From positions 1,922,001 through 1,986,000 of the forward strand of contig NZ_JACHNB010000001.1 of NCBI RefSeq assembly GCF_014205225.1: a stretch of DNA of 64,000 bases, in the 5' to 3' direction. Within the stretch, counting starts at the first letter, position 1, and every line of letters starts with the position of its first letter. The notes under the pieces are model-generated. The model was not told the DNA's origin, ran no database searches, and saw only the letters and a list, made by a program, of their open reading frames with translations. A program made the translations under genes and the position numbers. Below are positions 53,448-62,417 of this stretch, piece by piece. This stretch comes from Actinoplanes octamycinicus. Lineage in GTDB: Bacteria > Actinomycetota > Actinomycetes > Mycobacteriales > Micromonosporaceae.

Positions 53448-54911
53448 TCAGTTGGCGCGCCGGTTGGTGCGAGGCACGAGGGCTGCGGCGGCTTCGGCCT
53501 TGGCGCGTTCGGTTTCTAGTTCCTGGATGACCGACGTGTAGGTGTCCGATGTGATGGTGATTGTTGAGTGCCCGAGTAGTTCCTTGATGTCTTGAAGGTC
53601 GGCGCCGGCGGCTTTGAGGAAGGTCGCGGCGCAGTGGCGCAGGTCGTGCAGCCGGATCGGTGGTAGACCGGCCTTACCGACGAGGCTGTCGAAGCGTTTG
53701 GTGACGGTGTCGGGGTGCCATGCGGAGCCGTCCGGTTGTACGAACACCAGGCCGGTGCGGATCCATGCAGGACCGGAGACCAGCTGCCAGCTCGCCCGGC
53801 GGGCCAGGTGGGCGCGGGTGATCGCGGTGGTGGTCTGGTCGAAGGTGACCGTGCGGTCGCCGGCCTCGGATTTCACCTTCTTCGTGACCGGCTGATAGCC
53901 GACTGTCGTGATCTGCTGGCTGATGACCGCAGCGCCGACGTCCAGGTCGACGTCAAGGTCACGCAGACCGATCGCTTCGCCTCGCCGCAGGCCGCGATAG
54001 AGCATGAGCGCGTACAGCGGGTAGAGCACGATGTCGTGATCTTCGGCGTAGTCCAGGAACTGGCCGGCCTGCTCCGGGGTCCAGACCATGACCGGGCTCG
54101 GTCTCTGGCCGGTGACCTTCCAATGTTTGACGGCCGCCGCGGTCCAGACCCTGGCTCTGGGGCGTTTGCCGGAGGGCAGTTCGATGTGAGCGGCGGGGTT
54201 GAACTCGATCAGGCGATGGGCGCGGATGGCGTCGTTGAGCGCCTTGCGCAGGGTGGCGCGGATGCGGTGCATGGTCGCCGGACCGGTGATGCGCTGGCCT
54301 TTGACGCTGGCGCGTACGGCCGGGTCGTCGCTGTCGCGGGCGGTCTCGATCGCGATGTTGCGGTCGGTGATGGCGGCGAACATCGCGCTGATGTGGCCGA
54401 TGCCCAGCTTCTCGACCGGGATGTGCCCGAGATGCGGGTCGAGGTGGTTGCGGATGTGGCCGGCGTACGCGCGTTTCGTGCCGTCTCCGATGTTGCGCCC
54501 GGTGAGCCATTCCTGCAGGTAGTCGCCGAGAAGGACGGCGGTGGTAGCGGGGATGCCGGCTTTGACCCGACGGGCGATCATGTTGCGGTCGGGCAGCGGC
54601 TCGGTGGGTTTGAGCTGGTGGAGCAGGTCGCCGATCTCGATCGCGAGGTCGCCGTTGTTGCCGGCGAGGGCGAGTAGGGCGAGCGCGGCGTCGCGCTCGT
54701 TCGCGGCGTCCTCGCGTTTGTCGAACCGGTAGCGGCGCAACTGGCGTCGCCTGCCGTCGGCCGTCTTGGGTAGTTCGAGTTGATAGGCCCAGAGGCCGTG
54801 GCTGGAGTTCCAGGCGCCGCCGCGGCGGCGCAGACCGGGGCAGTGGCTGCCCCAACGTTTGCCGTTGTCGTCCTTGCATCCACAGTGTTTGAAGACGGAA
54901 CCTTCCGGCAC
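53448..54911 (-). CDS. int: Tyrosine site-specific integrase
   Basis: A 487-residue tyrosine recombinase. The catalytic residues are visible: Arg309 (MLYRGLRRGEAIGL), His422 and Arg425 (RLHDLRHCAATFL), His448 (ELLGHSTITI) and Tyr458 (SDTYTSVIQ). An N-terminal zinc-ribbon-like start (FKHCGCKDDNGKRWGSHCPG) and an SAM-like DNA-binding domain (TTAVLLGDYLQEWLTGRNIG) are typical of actinobacterial element integrases. GTG start at 54911 with GGAGG upstream. The stop is 92 bases from the tRNA-Lys end, the usual position for an element integrating into the tRNA 3' half. Confidence 0.95.
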   Translation of the reverse strand: MPEGSVFKHCGCKDDNGKRWGSHCPGLRRRGGAWNSSHGLWAYQLELPKTADGRRRQLRRYRFDKREDAANERDAALALLALAGNNGDLAIEIGDLLHQLKPTEPLPDRNMIARRVKAGIPATTAVLLGDYLQEWLTGRNIGDGTKRAYAGHIRNHLDPHLGHIPVEKLGIGHISAMFAAITDRNIAIETARDSDDPAVRASVKGQRITGPATMHRIRATLRKALNDAIRAHRLIEFNPAAHIELPSGKRPRARVWTAAAVKHWKVTGQRPSPVMVWTPEQAGQFLDYAEDHDIVLYPLYALMLYRGLRRGEAIGLRDLDVDLDVGAAVISQQITTVGYQPVTKKVKSEAGDRTVTFDQTTTAITRAHLARRASWQLVSGPAWIRTGLVFVQPDGSAWHPDTVTKRFDSLVGKAGLPPIRLHDLRHCAATFLKAAGADLQDIKELLGHSTITITSDTYTSVIQELETERAKAEAAAALVPRTNRRAN

Positions 54912-55004
54912 GGTCGATCCTCCGTTGAGTGTGCGTTTGCGCAGCCCGGAGTGTTCGGGCTGCGGATTTCATGGGTCTGATCCACGCTCGTTGGCCGGTG
55001 TGGA

Positions 55005-55283
55005 TCAAGTCGTTCGGTGAGGCTCTTCGCTGTCGGCTGCCGGGGCCATGTGCAGGGCGGCGATGATCGCCGCGACGGGCACCCGGTAGCGAGATCCGAA
55101 ACGTAAGACGGGCACCGGGAACTCGTTGAGCTGGACGAGCTCGTATGCGGTCGATCGGCTGATCGCGAAGATTGATGCGGCTGTGGCCACCGTGGTGACC
55201 GCCCCGAGCGCGCGGATGCGCTCCTCGGTCCACACCTTGCCGTTCGGGGCCGTGGAGTCGTCGGGGCCCGGGTGTGGTGTCAC
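55005..55283 (-). CDS. xis: Excisionase-like helix-turn-helix protein
   Basis: A 92-residue protein from a GTG at 55283. Residues 27-75 read ALGAVTTVATAASIFAISRS, then TAYELVQLNEFPVPVLRFGS and RYRVPVAAIIAAL, the winged HTH of the Xis/MerR-like class used to direct excision. It is 93 bases upstream of the integrase start in the same direction. Functional assignment is from position and fold. Confidence 0.85.
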   Translation of the reverse strand: MTPHPGPDDSTAPNGKVWTEERIRALGAVTTVATAASIFAISRSTAYELVQLNEFPVPVLRFGSRYRVPVAAIIAALHMAPAADSEEPHRTT

Positions 55284-55289
55284 TGTTTT

Positions 55290-55409
55290 TCACCCCTCGC
55301 ACGACGGCTGAAGGGGGTTGGCGCTGGCGCCGGCGGCTGCGGTGATAGCCGGGACGCGGACGGCGATGGTCAGCCGGAATGGCAGCCTTCGCGGGCCCGG
55401 TGTGGTCAT
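55290..55409 (-). CDS. 39-residue peptide upstream of xis
   Basis: ATG at 55409 with AGGAGG eight bases before it, reading MTTPGPRRLPFRLTIAVRVP, then AITAAAGASANPLQPSCEG to a TGA at 55290, seven bases before the xis GTG. The strong ribosome binding site suggests it is translated, perhaps as a leader peptide for xis-int. Confidence 0.5.
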   Translation of the reverse strand: MTTPGPRRLPFRLTIAVRVPAITAAAGASANPLQPSCEG

Positions 55410-55436
55410 GACATTGCCTCCTGGCAAACGAGGAAT

Positions 55437-55471
55437 CCGGGTGGGCAGCCCCGGAAGGGGCGCCCACCCGG
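55437..55471. terminator. Very stable nested hairpin upstream of the xis-int operon
   Basis: CCGGGTGGGC (55437-55446) pairs with GCCCACCCGG (55462-55471), and the loop contains a second stem GCCCC/GGGGC around GGAA. It lies 28 bases before the 39-residue peptide's start, so it may be an attenuator or a terminator insulating the integration genes. Confidence 0.6.
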
Positions 55472-55663
55472 GCGGACGAGCATGGGAGGGACGGCGCGCC
55501 ACGGTGTGGGCATTCCGAAGTACTAGGCCTGCTCAGCCGCCTAACCGCAGCGCACTTGATCTATGCGTAGGGGTGATGGTTCATGGAGCGGTATCGGGGT
55601 TGCCCGGTGCCGGCGATGCGGCCCGATCGCGTCGCCGCCGTAGGAATTCATCGAGGAGCAGTT

Positions 55664-56083
55664 ATGGATCTAGAGATCGCGGCACCATCAGCACCGCCCG
55701 CCGGCATAGCGACCGCATCGGCGCGGGTTGACGACGGGTTCGAGATCGACGCCGAAGACCCGCGGGTCGTGCCCGCCGCGTTGGCCGAACTCGTCACCGC
55801 ATCCCGCAACGTGGTTCGGGTGATGGAGTTCAACAGCCACTACTCACCGCGGGACGCCGTGGCCGCTCTGGAGGACACTGCGGCGGCCCTCGGCCGGCTC
55901 ACCCGACACGCCGAGCCGTACGTCGGCGACTATTCGCGTACCGCGGCGACGTCGATGGCTTCGGCCCGCGACCTGCTGCGCCAAGCCCGTCGAGTGTTCA
56001 GCGACGCCCGCCACGACCTCGCTCTGGACGCGACCGCGCCGTCCGCGATGCCCCTGGCGAAGGTGGCCCCCTCCGCCGCGTAA
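55664..56083 (+). CDS. Hypothetical helical protein
   Basis: A 139-residue protein from the ATG at 55664 with GAGGAG upstream (MDLEIAAPSAPPAGIATASA). A helical core (ALAELVTASRNVVRVMEFNS, DAVAALEDTAAALGRLTRHA, RDLLRQARRVFSDARHDLAL) is flanked by Ala/Pro-rich ends. No domain is recognised. Lone plus-strand gene between the integration and modification operons. Confidence 0.7.
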   Translation: MDLEIAAPSAPPAGIATASARVDDGFEIDAEDPRVVPAALAELVTASRNVVRVMEFNSHYSPRDAVAALEDTAAALGRLTRHAEPYVGDYSRTAATSMASARDLLRQARRVFSDARHDLALDATAPSAMPLAKVAPSAA

Positions 56084-56229
56084 GCGTCGGCAACTCCGCC
56101 AGGATGAGGGGCTTGCCCGCAGCAACAGTGCGGGTAGGCCCCTCGCGCATTCAGATTCACGCCTGCGCCGCGGGCCCGGCGCGCTGACCGCAGCTCGACC
56201 CGCCCCACGGTGCGGCACCGGAGCTCAGG

Positions 56230-57099
56230 TCACCGGTCATCCAGCATCCAGTGGTGGGGGCACAGCAGCAGCCGCAAAGCGGTCGCGGCCTGCTGCCAGA
56301 CCACGCCGTTACCCAACACACGTAACGCCGCAGTTCGAGGCAGGTCGACCCCGGTCACCCAGAACTCGTCGAGACCCATGAGCCACTCGACGAACGGTGG
56401 AGCCAGCACCGGCCTGCCGTGCCTGCCCTGCTGGGTCGGGTCCGGAGCCGACCGGCCCAGCAACAATTCCCACCGGGCTACTGCGACGGCGTAGACACCC
56501 CACCGCTGCTCGTCGAGCCGGCCGAGTCCGGCGGCGGCGGTGATCAGGTCGGCGCCGCCGTCACCGTGCAGGCAGGGGCCGTGTCCGTCGCTGGCGCGTG
56601 GGGTGGGCAGCATCCGGACCCGGACCGCTGCCGACGGCAGGGTCAGGTCCCCGTGGCTGCCCCGCTGCCCTGGGCACCCCTTCTCGCCGTCGCTGGCTCG
56701 CGGTGTCGGGAGCAGCACCTGCGACAACGGCGGTCGGAACCCGGCCCCGGCACGCCGGCCCGGTGTGCCGGTGTCGCTGGCCCGTGGGGTGGGCAACAGC
56801 CGCGCGGTGTCGGTCAGCGTGTGCCCGACGTGCCCGACCTGGGGTCTGCTGCGTCCGGCGGTCGCGTTGGCCGAGCTGCGGCTGTCGGCGACCGTCGGAG
56901 CGGGCAGCAACGTGCCCGCCACTTGGGCGAGTCCGGGCCGGCGGACCGCTCCCGCCGACACCGATTTGTTCGAGCCGTACGTGGCCGCGGTCGGGGTTGG
57001 CAGTAGGAGATGCCTACTTCCGCCCGGTTCGATCAGGTCGGGCAGCCCGTACGGGTGGCCGGGGCCTTTGCCGTCACGGGCGCACGGGGTCGGCAGCAC
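56230..57099 (-). pseudogene. C-terminal part of a split C5-cytosine DNA methyltransferase
   Basis: 289 codons if started at the GTG at 57099 (VLPTPCARDGKGPGHPYGLP). It has five LLPTPxAxD-type segments, typical of the variable region of actinobacterial and phage C5 methyltransferases. It ends in FVEWLMGLDEFWVTGVDLPR and the conserved C-terminal motif ALRVLGNGVVWQQAATAL. It overlaps the N-terminal part by 26 bases in another frame, as a single indel near 57100 would give. It could also be a genuine two-subunit arrangement, since a start codon lies at the junction. Confidence 0.8.
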
Positions 57100-57628
57100 C
57101 GGCCCTGACGAGGTCACGGCGGATGGCCAGCAGGAACAGCCGGTCGCGGCGGTGGGCGGCGCCGATGTCGGACGCGCGTAGGCATATCCACCGTGTGTCG
57201 TACCCGAGCGCGGCCAGGTCGGCGTGGACTGTGTCGAAGCCGCGGCGCAGGAGCGCGGCCACGTTCTCCACGAAGACCAGCGGGGGTAGAAGCGCGCGAA
57301 CGGCGTCGGCGACCGCTGTCCAGACACTGGAGTTCTTGCCGGTGATCCCGGCACGCTTGCCGGCGTTGGAGATGTCCTGGCAGGGGAAGCCTGCGGTGAT
57401 GATGTCGACCGGGGCGACCTTGTTCCAGTCGACGGTGCGGATGTCGCCGAGGTTGACGACGTCCGGCCAGCGGAAGGTGAGGACTTTCTGGGCGTGCGGG
57501 TCGGTTTCGGCGTACCACTGGAGTCGGCCGCCGAGGACGGCTTCGGCGGCGAGGTCGAGGCCGCCGTAGCCGGTGCACAGTGATCCGATGCGGAGCCCTG
57601 TTGCGGGCGGCGAGGTCGCGGCAATCAC
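57074..57628 (-). pseudogene. N-terminal part of a split C5-cytosine DNA methyltransferase
   Basis: 184 codons from a GTG at 57628 that overlaps the stop of the upstream gene. It contains the SAM motif LRIGSLCTGYGGLDLAAEAV, the catalytic loop ITAGFPCQDISNAGKRAG (PCQ with the nucleophilic Cys), VFVENVAALLRRGFDTV (ENV) and HRRDRLFLLAIR. Then it stops early; target recognition and the final motif lie in the next, overlapping frame. Either frameshifted or split. C5 methylation usually protects element DNA or belongs to a restriction system. Confidence 0.82.
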
Positions 57629-58548
57629 GCCACCTCCCGCAGCCCGGTCCCCGCCGGTGTCGGCGGTACCGTCTCCGCGGCCGGATCGTTTCGTGTGGCC
57701 GAGTCCGGCGCCGGCTCCGCCGGGTGCGGGCAGGACCATGGCCCGCACCCCGGTGTCTCCTCCGGGCCAGCGGGCCGGGGTCGCAGGTCGACCTGGTCGA
57801 GGGGGATGCGCTGCCGGTGCAGGAAGAACTGTCCGCGCAGTGGGTGCCCGTCGGCGGTCGCCCGGGCGGAGCCGTGCCTGATCCTGCGGTCGAAGTCGAC
57901 CGCGTTCGCCCACCCATCCGGATCCTGTTCGCGGAGGCGGACCCATTCGGCGTCGGTGTGGAAGGGGCACCCGATGCAGGCCGAGCGGGGGGTGTCGGCC
58001 AGGCCGTGTTCGGCCAGGAACGCCGCGCAGTCGCCGCGCCGCCACGAGAGGTCCAGCAGCGGGAAGACGTTGCGCATGTAGGCGACGTCGGCGTCGCGGG
58101 CCCGGTGCACCTCGTCGACCGAGATCCCGATCGCCATCTGCGCGAAGACGTCGGCCGGCACCCGCGCCGGGTGGGGGTAGCCGAGCCGGCGGCGTACCTC
58201 CGCCTTGATCGGACGGATCTTGTACTCGCTGGTGCATTGACGCCGCGCCATGCCCTTCTCGCCGCCCGGGCCGAGGGTGAACAGGGGCATGGACGCGAAC
58301 CGGTGCGCGGGGTCGAGGGCGTCGTCGCGGATGTTGCCGGTCGACACCCGGATGATCGGAATGCCGGCCGGCTCGGCGAGCGCTTGCAGCCGGCGCAGAT
58401 GCGCATAGACCGCGGCCGGCTCCCAGCCGGTATCGGCGAAGACCGCCGCGTCGAACGGCGCAATCCGGCCGTGGACGGCCAGCAGCAGCAGCGCCGAACT
58501 TTGGATGCCGGCGCCGAGCGAGAGGTAGCGGGCGGCGGGTGCAGTCAC
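57625..58548 (-). CDS. PAPS-reductase-family (PP-loop) protein in a DNA modification operon
   Basis: A 307-residue protein from a GTG at 58548 overlapping the previous stop. The PP-loop is YLSLGAGIQSSALLLLAVHG; then DAAVFADTGWEPAAVYAHLR, RRQCTSEYKIRPIKAEVRRR and the Cys pair ACIGCPFHTDAEW, a pattern of phage and element PAPS-reductase-like enzymes related to DndC. No sulfate-assimilation genes are near. Its place between DNA methyltransferase genes suggests ATP-dependent nucleobase or backbone modification, which is inference. Confidence 0.82.
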   Translation of the reverse strand: MTAPAARYLSLGAGIQSSALLLLAVHGRIAPFDAAVFADTGWEPAAVYAHLRRLQALAEPAGIPIIRVSTGNIRDDALDPAHRFASMPLFTLGPGGEKGMARRQCTSEYKIRPIKAEVRRRLGYPHPARVPADVFAQMAIGISVDEVHRARDADVAYMRNVFPLLDLSWRRGDCAAFLAEHGLADTPRSACIGCPFHTDAEWVRLREQDPDGWANAVDFDRRIRHGSARATADGHPLRGQFFLHRQRIPLDQVDLRPRPAGPEETPGCGPWSCPHPAEPAPDSATRNDPAAETVPPTPAGTGLREVA

Positions 58549-59513
58549 GCCACCACCTCGCTTCCAGGACCCGGCGCCTGGAACACCAGGACGTCCTCGT
58601 GCGCGATCAGGTGCATCGGCGCGCCCGCGGTCCGCGCCTTGCGGACCGCTTGGAGCTGGAAGAAGCTGGGCCGTGCGACGAGACCGCCGTCGCGGACCGC
58701 GGCGAGCAGGGCGACACACCGGTCCACCGGAATGAGCCCGGCCCGCAGGCCGGCGCCGATCACTGCGGACGGCAGGTCGACGAGGTGGCCGTTCTTGCGC
58801 CACGGCCGGGCGGTCACCGCCACGAACCCGCCCGGGCGCAGCAGCACCCTGCAACCGGCCAGGATCTGCGCGAACCCGTCGGCCAGCCCGGTCAGGTCGC
58901 GGTAGGCGAGATTGCCCTTGTCGGTGCCGTCGTTGTAGGTGTTGTCGGACTTGCGGACACCGTCCTCGCCCGGGTTGACGAGACCGTGCACGGTCGGCCC
59001 GTACGGCGGCGAGGTCACCACGAGCGCGACCTGCCCGGTCAGAGCGGCCGGGACCAGCGACAGGATGCTGGTCGCGTCGCCGCGGATGACCCCGGCCCGG
59101 CCGGTCGCACCCTGGGCGTGGGCGTGCTTGATGTTGGCGTCGGCGATGTCGGACCACCGGGACTCGTACTCGACGCCGACCGCGTCACGGCCGGCGTGCA
59201 CGGCCTCGACCAGCGTGGTCCCGATCCCGCACATCGGGTCCAGCACCAGGTCACCCGGCTCGGTGTAGTGGGTGATGGCGTGCTCGGCGATCGCCGGCAG
59301 CATCCGGGCGGGGTGCTTGACCGACTCGGCCACGTACCGGCCCTTGCGCTGCACCGGCCCGGTCGACTGCGCGGTCGCCCACACGCTGAGCCGGTCCGGC
59401 TCATCGCTGCGATGGCGGCCGCCGCCCTCGGACCGGTGCCGCCCGCGCGCCTTCTCGGAGCCGGTGTCGGTGCGAGGGGTGCTCGGGCGCGGCTCAGCCA
59501 CGGCGACCCCCAC
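58545..59513 (-). CDS. N4/N6 DNA methyltransferase
   Basis: A 322-residue protein (or from the GTG at 59501). The SAM motif is DLVLDPMCGIGTTLVEAVHA, and the catalytic motif is LVVTSPPYGPTVHGL (SPPY: N4-cytosine or N6-adenine class). It has an N-terminal charged region, then QRKGRYVAESVKHPARMLPA. Order of motifs: FxGxG-like after SPPY is not seen, so the SAM motif comes first. It overlaps both neighbours by start/stop. Likely modifies element DNA; no restriction partner is linked. Confidence 0.88.
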   Translation of the reverse strand: MGVAVAEPRPSTPRTDTGSEKARGRHRSEGGGRHRSDEPDRLSVWATAQSTGPVQRKGRYVAESVKHPARMLPAIAEHAITHYTEPGDLVLDPMCGIGTTLVEAVHAGRDAVGVEYESRWSDIADANIKHAHAQGATGRAGVIRGDATSILSLVPAALTGQVALVVTSPPYGPTVHGLVNPGEDGVRKSDNTYNDGTDKGNLAYRDLTGLADGFAQILAGCRVLLRPGGFVAVTARPWRKNGHLVDLPSAVIGAGLRAGLIPVDRCVALLAAVRDGGLVARPSFFQLQAVRKARTAGAPMHLIAHEDVLVFQAPGPGSEVVA

Positions 59514-60423
59514 CCTGCCGGTCCGTCCCGCCGCGCGTGCGCCGGGCAGAACCGGGCTGCCGGATCTGGCTGAACACCAGCAGGTCAGCGTGCACCCGAA
59601 CGTGCTGGGCCTGCCAGCCGTCGGTGGCGCTGGTCAGGGCGAGCAGCTCCTCGTCGGTCGTGAGGTGGTAGATGAACGCGTCGCCGTCGGTGTCGGCGGC
59701 GACCGCAACGATGTGCTGCAGGTAGCCGAGCCGGACCCCGGCGGCGGCCTGCACCACGCCGGTGAAGTCCTCCGGGGCCGGCGGGGTGCCGGTCGCGACG
59801 GCGACGACGAGGATGAGGCAGCCGCCGGGACGCAGCAGCTGCGCGCAGGCGCTCAACAGCCAGGCCAGGCGCACCCGATTGGCGGCCGCGCCGTTGGCGT
59901 CCAGGGGCCAGCGGGCGACCACCAGGCTGGTCACGCCGTGCAGTGACCCGTCGGCGGGCAGGGCGACCGGCGTGCCGGCCGCATGCAGGTCGCGGTCGGT
60001 GAGGTCGTCACCGAACCAGAGGGACACCGCCGGCGGATCGACCTCGTCGGAGTCCTCGGCGTCGACCTCAAGCACGCCGTCGGTGAACGTCGTCGGGCTG
60101 GGCGGCCCGACGATCATGCTGGCGGCGTCGGTGAACCACGCCGGACGGTGCTCGCGGCCCCCGATCGCGCAGGCGCGGGTGAGGGCGTGTCTGTCGGTGA
60201 GGTCGACGACGATCTCGCCGGGGCGCGAGTAGGCGGCGATCAGGCGCTCGGCCAGACGGGCGCCGATGGAGCGGCCGGCGTCGGCCTCGGTCCGGGCGGT
60301 GCGCCAGACGGTGATCGGGGTCGGCGGGTCACCGGCGACCAGATCGGTCTGCGCCCCATCGAGCGGGGCCGGGTCGGTGGATGCGGGCAGGGCGGTGTGG
60401 TGCTGCGGCGTGTGCTCGCTCAT
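59494..60423 (-). CDS. Methyltransferase-like protein (degenerate DNA methylase fold)
   Basis: A 309-residue protein from the ATG at 60423 (MSEHTPQHHTALPASTDPAP). A SAM-fold-like order is visible: AYSRPGEIVVDLTDRHALTR, SLVVARWPLDANGAAANRVR, and AQLLRPGGCLILVVAVATGT. The usual Gly-rich loop is DLTDRHA and the SPPY motif is absent (ARWPL), so it may be inactive or use another substrate. First gene of the operon; the 43-nt repeat lies just upstream. Confidence 0.7.
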   Translation of the reverse strand: MSEHTPQHHTALPASTDPAPLDGAQTDLVAGDPPTPITVWRTARTEADAGRSIGARLAERLIAAYSRPGEIVVDLTDRHALTRACAIGGREHRPAWFTDAASMIVGPPSPTTFTDGVLEVDAEDSDEVDPPAVSLWFGDDLTDRDLHAAGTPVALPADGSLHGVTSLVVARWPLDANGAAANRVRLAWLLSACAQLLRPGGCLILVVAVATGTPPAPEDFTGVVQAAAGVRLGYLQHIVAVAADTDGDAFIYHLTTDEELLALTSATDGWQAQHVRVHADLLVFSQIRQPGSARRTRGGTDRQGGGRRG

Positions 60424-60464
60424 GAAGTGTCGGCTCCGCGCCGCGCCGTGATGCGCTGACACCT

Positions 60465-60507
60465 CCACAACGGGTTTTGTGCGCTGTGGCGAACACTCCC
60501 CGGTCTG
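60465..60507. promoter_or_regulatory. 43-nt repeat, copy 1 (upstream of the modification operon)
   Basis: Reverse complement matches 63251-63293 at 40 of 43 positions; core sequences GGCGAACACTCCCCGGTCTG and TTTGTGCGCT. It lies 42 bases before the ATG at 60423 and reads the same way relative to its gene as copy 2 does to the pilin region. Likely a shared promoter/operator. Confidence 0.7.
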
Positions 60508-60540
60508 TCAGCGATCCAACAGAATTCCGACACCACGGCG

Positions 60541-60835
60541 TTGTCAGAAACCCTGTGAGACCCGCTCCGGCGTGTTCGCGGAGCGTGCGAAGCGGTGTCA
60601 GATGGCTGTGAGATGTCGGCCGCCGGTTCGAGACGCCTCGACGGTTTCCGTCAGAACCGGCCTGCCGGCTCGGCGAACATACCGGGCTTGCCCGCGACCG
60701 TCGTGAACGTCCTGAACAGCGGAGCTTTGTCGGACCAGCGCCAGACTTCTCCGGCGTACGGCGTCGGCGCTGTCAGAAACGCCACGGCCGCAGACAGACG
60801 GGCGCCGACCTGCACTGTCGGTGCCTTGTCGGAAG
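60541..60835. repeat. Iteron-like repeats in the spacer before the sigma-like gene
   Basis: TGTCAGA or TGTCGGA recurs at 60542, 60596, about 60650 (GTCAGAA), about 60728, 60771 and about 60827. Two copies extend to TGTCAGA-(3-4)-CTGTGAGA. The 496-bp spacer 60424-60919 has no gene. Such arrays can be replication iterons or regulator sites. Confidence 0.5.
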
Positions 60836-60919
60836 CCCGTGGCCCAATCGGACGGCACCACAGCGCGGCGTCTGGACAGATGTCGCCGACCCACCGCCGT
60901 TGATCAGGGGAGTTCGTGG

Positions 60920-61777
60920 ATGACCACCACCGATTGGCCCGACTCGCCGCTGGCCGCCGTCGAGGTCGCTTTCGCCGGCCTGACCCGGGGCCCGGATCCT
61001 TTGATGCTGGACCTGGAGCCGCTGCGGGAGGGCACCGACTTGCCCATGGGCTGGATCACGGTTCGTGCGCTGGACCGCTGGCTGCTCAAGCACCCACGGT
61101 CGTATGCCGCTCGCGACGCCGTATGGCGGGAGCTGATCCGCCGTGCCCGCCTCGACGGCCCGGCCTGGGTGATCGCCGCAACCGCCCTCGCGCTGCCCGC
61201 GCTGCGCCGCTATGCCGGTCAACTCGCGCGCGGCTGGGCGCACGATACCCACGACCTCGACGCGGAGATCCTCACCGGTTTCCTGACCGCGCTGCGCGAC
61301 CGCGTGGACCTGGTCCGTCCTGCCCCGTACGCCGCGTTGTGCAAGGCCGCGTGGCGGGCCGGGCACGAGCTGCGCGAGCGTGACGGCGCCGAGGCCATCC
61401 CGCTGCCCGACGAGATCCTCGAGCACGTGACCGGACCCCGTACGCCCAAGCGGCCGTGGGGCCACCCCGATCTGCTGGTCGCGCGTGCGGTGCAGCTCGG
61501 CATCGTCGACGCCGACGATGAGCAGCCCTACATCGATCTTCGGCTGGGCCGCCGGGCCATCGAACCGATCGCCGCCGACCTGGGCCTGGAGGTGGACACG
61601 TTGCGCCGCCGCGTCAAACGCATCGACGCCCGCATCGCCGAGGCCGTCAGCGACGGCACCCTCACCGAGGCGACCTCGCCTCAACTGCGCGAGGAATGGA
61701 TGCGCAAGGCGCAGCAGCGTCAACGTATTCGGGCCACCCGCCGGATCCCCGCGGCGTCTCCGCTGCTTGTCGGCTGA
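60920..61777 (+). CDS. Sigma-factor-like regulatory protein
   Basis: A 285-residue protein from the ATG at 60920 (MTTTDWPDSPLAAVEVAFAG). The middle (LALPALRRYAGQLARGWAHD, THDLDAEILTGFLTALRDRV, AALCKAAWRAGHELRERDG) resembles a divergent sigma region 2. The end (AIEPIAADLGLEVDTLRRRV, KRIDARIAEAV) is a region-4-like helix-turn-helix. Similar proteins occur in actinobacterial conjugative elements. It probably controls element transcription, perhaps via the repeats around it. It is not a canonical sigma, so DNA-binding activator is an alternative. Confidence 0.65.
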   Translation: MTTTDWPDSPLAAVEVAFAGLTRGPDPLMLDLEPLREGTDLPMGWITVRALDRWLLKHPRSYAARDAVWRELIRRARLDGPAWVIAATALALPALRRYAGQLARGWAHDTHDLDAEILTGFLTALRDRVDLVRPAPYAALCKAAWRAGHELRERDGAEAIPLPDEILEHVTGPRTPKRPWGHPDLLVARAVQLGIVDADDEQPYIDLRLGRRAIEPIAADLGLEVDTLRRRVKRIDARIAEAVSDGTLTEATSPQLREEWMRKAQQRQRIRATRRIPAASPLLVG

Positions 61778-62006
61778 CTCGACTACCACTTCCATCCACG
61801 TGGGCCCGACACCAGGTGTCGGGCCCACAGGCGTAGTGCTTCACGGGGAGCACCGTTGCCGCGGACCAGCGGGCTCGCCTCTCCGGCCGCCTCACATGTT
61901 CAGGCACTCTGCCCCGGACGGATGCCGCTTTGCGCGGCCGGCACGCGCTGCCGATGTATCTGCACCCTGCCCTGACCGCCCAGGCGATGTGCAGACCTGT
62001 GCCGAC

Positions 62007-62417
62007 CTATGCCCGGCTGCAAGATGTCGAGGCGAACCAGGAGCTCGCGTATCCATTCCATACGAATCGGTACTTACTGACGCTATATGTGATCTTGTAG
62101 TTGTTCATGTGCTGATACGAGATGGTCCGTCCGCCGCTCACCACCTGCGTGACCATGCTCGCGCCGTCCCCAAGGTTGTCATCGATGGTCCAGAGGTGGT
62201 ACTCGTGGGCGCCGGACGAATTCTGGTGCCAGTTCCAGATGCCTGTACCCAGAGGTTTGCCGTTGTCCGCGTGGAAGAACATCTGCCGTTCGCCGTTCGC
62301 AGTGGATCCGTCGCAGCTCCCACCCAGGGTGAATGCCTGGGCGGGAACCGCGGTGAGGGCAAGCACCGATGCGCCGAGCAGCGCCACGGTGAGCCCGCGG
62401 ATGATGTGTCGCTTCAC
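62007..62417 (-). CDS. Small secreted protein
   Basis: A 136-residue protein from a GTG at 62417 with AAGGAG upstream. The signal peptide (VKRHIIRGLTVALLGASVLA, cleavage near AQAFT) precedes a mature domain with two Cys (GSCDGSTAN and STSCSRA) and beta-rich strands (ERQMFFHADNGKPLGTGIWN, HEYHLWTIDDNLGDGASMVT). No family is recognised. It is an exported cargo protein of the element. Confidence 0.75.
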   Translation of the reverse strand: MKRHIIRGLTVALLGASVLALTAVPAQAFTLGGSCDGSTANGERQMFFHADNGKPLGTGIWNWHQNSSGAHEYHLWTIDDNLGDGASMVTQVVSGGRTISYQHMNNYKITYSVSKYRFVWNGYASSWFASTSCSRA

